Origin: JBFHNV01 sp965365655
GTDB lineage: Bacteria; Pseudomonadota; Gammaproteobacteria; HK1
NCBI GenBank assembly: GCA_965365655.1
Contig: CBDUCN010000018.1
Location: 1 to 29,838, forward strand
Direction of reading: 5' to 3'
DNA length: 29,838 nucleotides
Of the stretch, positions 24,285 through 29,838 are shown one piece after another. Both the position numbers and the translations under genes were made by a program. The notes under the pieces are model-generated. The model was not told the DNA's origin, searched no databases, and saw nothing but the letters and a program-made list of their open reading frames with translations. Each line of letters starts with the position of its first letter. Positions within the stretch are counted from its first letter, which is position 1.

Positions 24285-26273
24285 ATGACGGCGCTGCGCC
24301 TGCTCCTCGTCGCGCTTCCGGGCGCCCTCGTGCTGGTGCTGCTACAGGCCTTCGCCTGGGTTCCCGGCTACCAGTCGCAGGGCCGCGACAACCCGTCCCG
24401 GCTCGGAGCGTTCGTGGAAGCCTCCGCTGGCGACGCGCGGCTGCTCAACCCCATCCTGCATGCGGACACCGCGAGCGGGCGCATCGTGGACCTGGTGTTC
24501 GACGGCCTGCTGCGCAGCGACGAGCGGCTGCGCCTGGAAGGCGCGCTGGCCGAGCGCTGGCAGGTGACCGAGACCGCGCGCCTCGCGCTCGGCGACGACG
24601 CGCTCGCGACGCGCGCGCTGCCGCTCGTGCAGACGGCGCTCGACGCGCACGCCCCCGACCTGCTGCTTGAGCCGGTGCGCCTGCTTGCCGCGGGTGTGCC
24701 GGACAGCGACGGCCACAGGCTCGCGTCGCACCCGCGCCTGGAGATGCGCCTGTCGCGGGTGGTGCCGGAGCTGGAGTCGCTGCTGCGCGAGGCGCTGGGA
24801 GCGGACTACGGGGCGGGGGTGACCCGGCAGCACGATGCCGGGGCCGACGGCGACGCGGTGCTCGAGCACAATCCCGAGATCACCTTCTGGCTGCGGCACG
24901 GCGTGAGCTTCCACGACGGCCACCCGTTCGACGCGGGCGACGTGGTGTTCACCTTCGATGCGATCATGGACGCGCGCAACCTGTCGCCCCGGCGCTCGAG
25001 CTTCGAGCCGGTGAAGTCGGTGATCGCCCTCGACGCGCACACGGTCCGCGTCACCTACAGGCGCCTGTTCTCGCCCGCGGTCAACGTGTGGACGATCGGC
25101 ATCCTGCCCGAGCACCTGCTCGACGAGCCCGCGATGCGCGCCGAGATGGACCGGCGTGGACTCGCGGGCGAGGCGCGCGAGCGCTTCGGGCTGCGCGACA
25201 GCGAGTTCAACCGCGATCCGGTCGGCACCGGCCCCTTCCGCTTCAGGCGCTGGGCCAGCGACGAGCTGATCCACCTCAGCCGCAACGAACGGTACTGGGA
25301 CGGCGCCCCCGAGTACCGCGAGTACTACTACCGCGTGCTTCCGGATTCGCTCACCCAGGAGATCGAGTTCCGCGCCGGCTCCGTCGACACCTACCAGGTG
25401 GAGCCGCACCAGGCCGCGCGCTACCGCGCAGACCCCCGGTACCGCGCGTTCTCATCGGTCACGCCCGGCTACACCTACATCGGCTACAACCTGCGCCGCC
25501 CGCCCTTCGACGACCCGCAGGTGCGCCGGGCGCTCGGAATGGCGATCGACGTCGATGCGATCATCCGCTATGCGCTGTTCGGCGAAGCCGAGCGCGTCAC
25601 GGGGCCCTACGCGTCCATCACCGACTGGTACGACCCCTCCGTGCCGGCGCTCGCGTACGACCCGGACGCGGCGCGGGCGCTGCTGATGAGCCGCGGCTGG
25701 ACGCCGGACGAAGACGGCTGGCTCGCGAAGGACGGCAAGCGCCTCGAATTCAACCTGATCACCAACAACGGCAACCTGCGACGCAAGGCCGTTGCGAGCA
25801 TCGTGCAGCAGGCGTGGCAGCGCATCGGCGTCAAGTGCAACGTGCAGCTCTTCGAGTGGGCGGTGTTCCTGAAGGATTTCGTGAACCCCGGGGAGTTCGA
25901 CGCGGTGGTCCTGGGCTGGCGGCTGGACCTGGATCCCGACCTGCACCAGATCTGGCATTCCACGCAGAGCGACCCCAACGAGCTCAACTTCGTCGGCTTC
26001 TCGGACCCGCGCTCGGACGAGCTGATCGAGGCGATCCGGCGCGAGTACGACCGCGACGCGCAGCGCCGGCTCGCGCACGCGCTGCACGGGCGCATCGCCG
26101 AGCTCGCGCCCTACACCTTCCTGTTCGCGCCGCGGGCCACGCGCCTGCTCGACCGCAAGATCGTGATGCGAGGCGACGACGGACAGCCGGCGCCGGTGCG
26201 TGCCGGCGGGGCCGGCGACCTCTTCTTCCACTTCAACCGCTGGCAGCGCCTCGACCATGACCCGGGGTTCTGA
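24285..26273 (+). CDS. Family-5 extracellular solute-binding protein with long insertion
   Basis: Binding protein of a peptide/nickel-type ABC importer (SBP_bac_5). The 662 residues begin with a hydrophobic helix (4-26) lacking a clear cleavage site, so it may stay anchored in the inner membrane. Family features: LLNPILHADTASGRIVDLVFDGLLR (53-77), FWLRHGVSFHDGHPFDAGDVVFTF (201-224), DPVGTGPFRF, YIGYNLRRPPFDDPQVRRALGMAID, and the closing FDAVVLGWRLDLDPDL stretch. Between LAERWQVTET and ITFWLRHG, where relatives have a few residues, about 100 extra residues (98-197) are inserted. ATG 24285 was taken; no strong ribosome-binding site is seen. It is followed by two permease genes. The substrate cannot be told. 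Confidence 0.92.
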   Translation: MTALRLLLVALPGALVLVLLQAFAWVPGYQSQGRDNPSRLGAFVEASAGDARLLNPILHADTASGRIVDLVFDGLLRSDERLRLEGALAERWQVTETARLALGDDALATRALPLVQTALDAHAPDLLLEPVRLLAAGVPDSDGHRLASHPRLEMRLSRVVPELESLLREALGADYGAGVTRQHDAGADGDAVLEHNPEITFWLRHGVSFHDGHPFDAGDVVFTFDAIMDARNLSPRRSSFEPVKSVIALDAHTVRVTYRRLFSPAVNVWTIGILPEHLLDEPAMRAEMDRRGLAGEARERFGLRDSEFNRDPVGTGPFRFRRWASDELIHLSRNERYWDGAPEYREYYYRVLPDSLTQEIEFRAGSVDTYQVEPHQAARYRADPRYRAFSSVTPGYTYIGYNLRRPPFDDPQVRRALGMAIDVDAIIRYALFGEAERVTGPYASITDWYDPSVPALAYDPDAARALLMSRGWTPDEDGWLAKDGKRLEFNLITNNGNLRRKAVASIVQQAWQRIGVKCNVQLFEWAVFLKDFVNPGEFDAVVLGWRLDLDPDLHQIWHSTQSDPNELNFVGFSDPRSDELIEAIRREYDRDAQRRLAHALHGRIAELAPYTFLFAPRATRLLDRKIVMRGDDGQPAPVRAGGAGDLFFHFNRWQRLDHDPGF

Positions 26274-26306
26274 GCCGCGCCCGCACGGACCGGCAGCAGC
26301 GACGCC

Positions 26307-27287
26307 GTGATCCGCGCCATCGCGATGACGCTGCTTTCGCGCGGCCTGCTGCTGGTGGTGGTGTCGGTGATTGCACACGCGGTGGTGCACCTCGCCCCGG
26401 GAGAGCCCAGCGAGGTGGACCCGTCGAACCCGCGCATGAAGCCCGAGGACGTCGCGCTCATCCGCGCCGCGTTCCATCTCGACGAACCGCTGCACGTGCA
26501 GTACGTGTACTGGATGCGCGATCTGCTGAGCGGTGAGCTCCGCTCGTTCAAGGACGGCGAGCCGGTGCTGGACAAGATCGGCGAGCGCTTCATGAACTCG
26601 CTGCCGCTGTTCGTGTGCGCCAGCGTCCTCATCTGGACGCTGTCGTTCCCGACCGGGATCCACGCGGCGCTGCGCAGGGGAAGCCTGCTGGACCGCGGCT
26701 CCACGGTGCTCGCCTACGCTCTGATCTCGATCCCCGGCTTCTTCTTCGCCTACCTGCTGATCCTGGCGGTCGTGAACACCCTCGAGGTGCCGGTGGTCGG
26801 CATGCGCACCTTCGGCCTGGAGGAAGCCGGCGCCTGGCAGCGGCTCATGGACCGGCTGTGGCACCTCGCGCTGCCGTCGATGATGTCCGCCCTGGTCGGC
26901 ATTGCCGTGCTCTCGCGCTACGTGCGCTCGCAGATGGTGGAGGTGCTGCACCAGGACTACGTGCGCACGGCGCACGCCAAGGGGCTGCCGCGCGACGTGG
27001 TGGTCTACCGCCACGCGCTTCGCAACGCGCTGCTGCCGGCGATCACCATGTTCGGCCTGCTGCTTCCCGGCCTCATCGGCGGGTCCGTGATCGTGGAGCA
27101 GATCTTCGCGTGGCCCGGCATCGGCCGCCTCGGCTACGAGGCCATCCTCGCGCGCGACTACCCCGTGGTGCTGACGCTGAACCTGTTCGCCGCCGTGCTC
27201 ACCATCGCCGGCACCGCGCTCGCGGATCTGCTCTACGGCCTCGCCGACCCCCGGGTGCGCGGCCACGCGGCGCGGGGTGCGCCGTGA
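26307..27287 (+). CDS. ABC transporter permease, DppB/OppB type
   Basis: Inner-membrane permease of the peptide/nickel importer family. The 326 residues begin with a membrane helix (about 10-28), then a periplasmic segment with FHLDEPLHVQYVYWMRDLLSGEL typical of DppB, four or five further helices, and the EAA loop YVRTAHAKGLPRDVVVYRHALRNALLP that contacts the ATPase. It ends LFAAVLTIAGTALADLLYGLADPRVR as in the family. The GTG start at 26307 (MIRAIAMTLL) is used; an ATG lies six codons on. It is 33 bp after the binding-protein gene and overlaps the next permease by four bases. Confidence 0.95.
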   Translation: MIRAIAMTLLSRGLLLVVVSVIAHAVVHLAPGEPSEVDPSNPRMKPEDVALIRAAFHLDEPLHVQYVYWMRDLLSGELRSFKDGEPVLDKIGERFMNSLPLFVCASVLIWTLSFPTGIHAALRRGSLLDRGSTVLAYALISIPGFFFAYLLILAVVNTLEVPVVGMRTFGLEEAGAWQRLMDRLWHLALPSMMSALVGIAVLSRYVRSQMVEVLHQDYVRTAHAKGLPRDVVVYRHALRNALLPAITMFGLLLPGLIGGSVIVEQIFAWPGIGRLGYEAILARDYPVVLTLNLFAAVLTIAGTALADLLYGLADPRVRGHAARGAP

Positions 27288-28219
27288 CCGGATACGGAAC
27301 CTGGCAGGCGCTGCGCCGGGATCCGGCGGCGATGACGTCGCTCGCGGTGCTGGCCGTGCTGGTGGCGATCGCGGCCGCCGGCAAGCTGCTGACGGACGTG
27401 GTCCCGGTGCTCGATCCCGCGCAGGTGCGGCTGGTGGACAAGCTGCGCGCGCCGCTCTCGGCGCCGTCACCCGCGCTCGAGCCGACGCTGGAGCCCGCAC
27501 TCGGAATCTACCTGCTGGGCACCGACGACCTGGGCCGCGACGTCCTCGCGCGCATGCTGCAGGGCAGCGTCGTATCGCTGTCCATCGGCTTCGTCGCGAT
27601 GCTGATCGCGATCTCCGTCGGCGTGCTGCTCGGATCCGTGGCCGGCTACTTCGGCGAACGCCGGATCGGACCGGTCACGGTGGACGCCGTCATCATGCGC
27701 TTCACCGACGTGATGATGTGCTTCCCGTCGTTCTTCCTGGTGCTCACCGTGATCGCGCTGCTGCCCCCGGACATCCACTTCATCATGGTGGTGCTGGGCC
27801 TCACCGGCTGGATGGGAGTGGCCCGCTTCGTTCGCGCGGAGTTCCTGAGCCTCAGGGAGCGCGACTTCGTGCTCGCCGCGCGCGCCTGCGGCATCGGGCC
27901 GGCGCGCATCATCGCGTTCCACCTGCTTCCGAACGCGGTGGGCCCGGTGCTGGTCACCGCGACCATCACCGTCGCGAGCGCGATCCTGACCGAGAGCGCG
28001 CTCAGCTTTCTCGGCTTCGGCGTGCAGCCGCCGGACGCGACCTGGGGCAACATCCTCGCCGACGGGCGCGCCTACGTCTTCGACGCCCCGTGGCTGTTCT
28101 TCATCCCCGGAACCGCGATCTTCGTGGTGGTGCTCGCGTTCAACCTGCTGGGCGAGGGCGTGCGCGAGGCATCGGACCCCCGGCTGCGCCGCGGCGCCCC
28201 CGGCCCTGGCCACGGATGA
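27284..28219 (+). CDS. ABC transporter permease, DppC/OppC type
   Basis: Second inner-membrane permease of the importer. The 311 residues have an N-terminal helix (about 18-36), the family motif YLLGTDDLGRDVLARMLQGSVVSLSIG, further helices, the EAA loop RERDFVLAARACGIGPARIIAFHLLPN, and TESALSFLGFGVQPPDATWGNIL. The GTG start at 27284-27286 overlaps the stop of the first permease as GTGA, showing coupling. No ATPase gene follows; fabI is next after 65 bp. The ATPase must be coded elsewhere or shared with another transporter. Confidence 0.95.
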   Translation: MTGYGTWQALRRDPAAMTSLAVLAVLVAIAAAGKLLTDVVPVLDPAQVRLVDKLRAPLSAPSPALEPTLEPALGIYLLGTDDLGRDVLARMLQGSVVSLSIGFVAMLIAISVGVLLGSVAGYFGERRIGPVTVDAVIMRFTDVMMCFPSFFLVLTVIALLPPDIHFIMVVLGLTGWMGVARFVRAEFLSLRERDFVLAARACGIGPARIIAFHLLPNAVGPVLVTATITVASAILTESALSFLGFGVQPPDATWGNILADGRAYVFDAPWLFFIPGTAIFVVVLAFNLLGEGVREASDPRLRRGAPGPGHG

Positions 28220-28239
28220 AGCGGGCACGCCAAACCCGG

Positions 28240-28245
28240 TAAACT
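28240..28245 (+). promoter_or_regulatory. Candidate -10 box of fabI
   Basis: TAAACT, four of six to the consensus, 39 bases before the fabI ATG, in the 65-bp gap after the permease gene. The -35 is poor, so this is weak. Confidence 0.25.
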
Positions 28246-28284
28246 GCCCGCCGTCCAGCATCACGCGGAGCGACGCGTCAGACC

Positions 28285-29073
28285 ATGGGATTCCTATCCG
28301 GCAAGCGGGCCCTGATCGTGGGGGTTGCGAGCAGCCGCTCCATCGCCTACGGCATCGCCCGGGCCATGCACCGCGAGGGCGCGGAGCTGGCCTTCACGTT
28401 CCAGAACGACCGCCTGGAGTCGCGGGTGCGCGAAATCGCCGCCGAGTTCGGCTCCGAGCTGTGCCTGCCCTGCGACGTGGAGCACGACGAGCAGATCACG
28501 GCGGTGTTCGATGCGCTGGCCCGGACCTGGGACGGCCTCGACGTGGTGGTTCACGCCGTCGCGTACGCGCCCCGGGAATCGCTGAAGGGCGACTACCTCG
28601 ACAACGTGGACCGCGAGGCCTTCCGAATCGCCCACGACGTCAGCAGCTACAGCTTCACCGCGCTCGCCAAGGCCGCGCGCCCGATGCTGCAGGGGCGCGC
28701 CGGCGCCCTGCTGACGCTGACCTACCTCGGTGCGGTGCGGGTGATGCCGCACTACAACGTGATGGGGCTCGCGAAGGCCAGCCTGGAGACGAACGTGCGC
28801 TATCTCGCGCAGTCCCTGGGGGCCGACGGGATCCGGGTGAACGGGCTGTCCGCAGGGCCCATCCGCACCCTCGCGGCCTCCGGGATCTCCGACTTCAGGC
28901 GCCTGCTCGACATCGCGCAGGCCAGCGCGCCGCTCAAGCGCAACGTCACCATCGACGAGGTGGGCAACGTCGCCGCGTTCATCTGCTCCGACCTCGCCAG
29001 CGGCATCACCGGAGAGATCCTGTACGTCGACGCGGGAATGAACATCGTCGGAATGACGCAGTCCCCGGACTGA
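28285..29073 (+). CDS. fabI: Enoyl-[acyl-carrier-protein] reductase (NADH), FabI
   Basis: Reduces trans-2-enoyl-ACP with NADH, the last step of each fatty-acid elongation cycle; the target of triclosan and isoniazid-type inhibitors. The 262 residues are a short-chain dehydrogenase fold with the FabI-specific cofactor loop GVASSRSIAYGIA (13-25), Tyr 147, and the catalytic Tyr 157 and Lys 164 in HYNVMGLAKASLE. Numbering is shifted by one from E. coli. At the triclosan-contact site corresponding to E. coli Gly93-Phe94, this protein has Ala93-Tyr94, as in several other proteobacteria. ATG 28285 is clear. It follows the permease genes by 65 bp but its function is unrelated. Confidence 0.97.
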   Translation: MGFLSGKRALIVGVASSRSIAYGIARAMHREGAELAFTFQNDRLESRVREIAAEFGSELCLPCDVEHDEQITAVFDALARTWDGLDVVVHAVAYAPRESLKGDYLDNVDREAFRIAHDVSSYSFTALAKAARPMLQGRAGALLTLTYLGAVRVMPHYNVMGLAKASLETNVRYLAQSLGADGIRVNGLSAGPIRTLAASGISDFRRLLDIAQASAPLKRNVTIDEVGNVAAFICSDLASGITGEILYVDAGMNIVGMTQSPD

Positions 29074-29094
29074 GCGCGGGCGCCCGGCGCCCGG

Positions 29095-29634
29095 TCAGCT
29101 CTCGTCGCGCGCGAATGCCGACGCCAGCATGATGCGTTCCGCCTCCGCCTGGTGGGGCTCGAGGGAACGCGACTCGAAGTCCCGGTCCAGGCGGCTGCAC
29201 AGGCGATAGAAGCGCAGCTTCACCTGGTTCACCGATCGGCCGCAGGGCCCTGCCGGCAGGTCGTCGTCGCCGTCACTCGTCAGCAGCTCGCCGTCGTACG
29301 TCCCGTGCAGCAGGATCCGGAAGTCCCGCTCGTCGTCGTCCACCCGCGCCCGGTCGAAGGCCGAAAACGCGTCCATCAGCAGCGCGCGATCGCGCAGCAC
29401 CTCGCGCAGCGGCGCCTCGATGCGGCCGGTCTCGGACAGGAAGTGGTAGATGACCTCGACCGCCGCGTGGTGATCCCTGGCGACGCTGTCGGCCGGCCCG
29501 ACGTACAGGTTGGCGTCCATGTCGAGGACGTACGGGGAGTCCTTGAAGTGACCCTCGAAGGTGCGGCTGACGAAGGGCAGGCTACCCAGCAGCTTGCCAC
29601 CGACTTTCTCTCGCGACCGGGGCACGGCAGGCAA
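29095..29634 (-). CDS. Acidic protein of unknown function
   Basis: I do not recognise this protein. The frame codes for up to 179 residues, beginning at TTG 29632-29634, with a GTG three codons later as alternative; an in-frame stop lies eight codons upstream, so no longer start is possible. It is charged and acidic, with clusters DDDERD and SDGDDD, has no signal peptide or membrane helix, and shows blocks FVSRTFEGHFKDSPYVLDMDANLYVG and NQVKLRFYRLCSRL that look like folded core. Codon use has the GC-rich third positions of its neighbours, which supports a real gene. It converges on fabI, ending 21 bases past its stop, and is divergent from the gene at the right edge. Confidence 0.65.
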   Translation of the reverse strand: MPAVPRSREKVGGKLLGSLPFVSRTFEGHFKDSPYVLDMDANLYVGPADSVARDHHAAVEVIYHFLSETGRIEAPLREVLRDRALLMDAFSAFDRARVDDDERDFRILLHGTYDGELLTSDGDDDLPAGPCGRSVNQVKLRFYRLCSRLDRDFESRSLEPHQAEAERIMLASAFARDES

Positions 29635-29788
29635 GGACTCGTATACGGGAAGCTAAAGAAAGTACCCGCAGCCCGAGGGCGATGCAAGCAAGCCGGAGGT
29701 GGACCGACGAATGCACGCGTATTGCGTCGTTGCAACTTTCATGCACAATCAGGCGCGTCCGTTCCCAACGCAAGGAATCCGCCGGCTC

Positions 29789-29838
29789 GTGTCCGCTGCC
29801 GCCCGACCACTCATCCTGCGCCTGGACGTCACCGGACA
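29789..29838 (+). CDS. Start of a plus-strand gene, possibly HNH endonuclease, cut by window edge
   Basis: A frame from GTG 29789 codes for MSAAARPLILRLDVTG and runs off the right edge. The RPLILRLDVTG opening recalls the N-terminus of HNH-endonuclease-like proteins (LRLD followed by G and P); this is a weak guess from 16 residues. The same frame has in-frame ATGs at 29741 and 29711, the latter with GGAGGT ten bases upstream, so the start is uncertain. A possible promoter is TTGCGT, 16 bases, CACAAT at 29722-29749. The region 29640-29750 is AT-richer than the rest, as expected of a divergent promoter region. Confidence 0.4.
   Translation, partial: MSAAARPLILRLDVTG

Overview
This is a very GC-rich chromosomal segment (about 70 percent by eye) from a gammaproteobacterium. 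The gene content and order are the conserved gammaproteobacterial core: dnaJ-dnaK-grpE-hrcA, nadK-recN-bamE facing rnfH-ratA, then smpB-ssrA, surE-pcm-nlpD-rpoS, and a methyltransferase-rnhA-dnaQ cluster beside mltD. HrcA with a CIRCE operator, together with sigma-32-like promoters, very high GC and the proteolysis tag ANDDNYALAA, fit a Chromatiales/Ectothiorhodospiraceae- or Xanthomonadales-like lineage better than an enteric. I cannot name the species.

Layout. 1-4703: heat-shock operon on the minus strand (dnaJ runs off the left edge), with a CIRCE site in front of hrcA and sigma-32-like promoters in front of grpE and dnaK. 4822-8259: nadK, recN and bamE on plus. 8241-9037: rnfH and ratA on minus, rnfH overlapping the end of bamE. 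9277-10544: smpB and the tmRNA gene (ribosome rescue pair) on plus. 10548-12300, minus: RNA pyrophosphohydrolase rppH, a lysine-rich histone-like protein built of 14-residue repeats, and adenylate kinase. 12483-12854: a small Mth938-domain protein on plus. 13063-16362: surE-pcm-nlpD-rpoS on minus, the first three translationally coupled. 16417-19614: a lone FbpC-type ABC ATPase, argF and argD on minus. 19735-21705: methyltransferase, rnhA and dnaQ on minus, closed by an intrinsic terminator. 21975-23756: mltD on plus. 24041-24250: an unrecognised small protein behind several inverted repeats. 24285-28219: a family-5 solute-binding protein and two permeases with no ATPase. 28285-29073: fabI. 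29095-29634: an unrecognised acidic protein on minus. From about 29789: the start of another plus-strand gene.

Most of the window is housekeeping: protein folding and stress (dnaKJ, grpE, hrcA, pcm, surE, rpoS), RNA quality control (tmRNA, SmpB, RppH), DNA replication and repair (recN, dnaQ, rnhA), envelope (bamE, nlpD, mltD), and arginine and fatty-acid synthesis. I did not find a mobile element, CRISPR array, defence system or an evidently new multi-gene system. The less ordinary signals are regulatory or structural: layered heat-shock control, strong inverted repeats around ssrA, the histone-like gene and the small protein at 24041, a solute-binding protein with an insertion of about 100 residues in an ATPase-less transporter operon, and two uncharacterised proteins.
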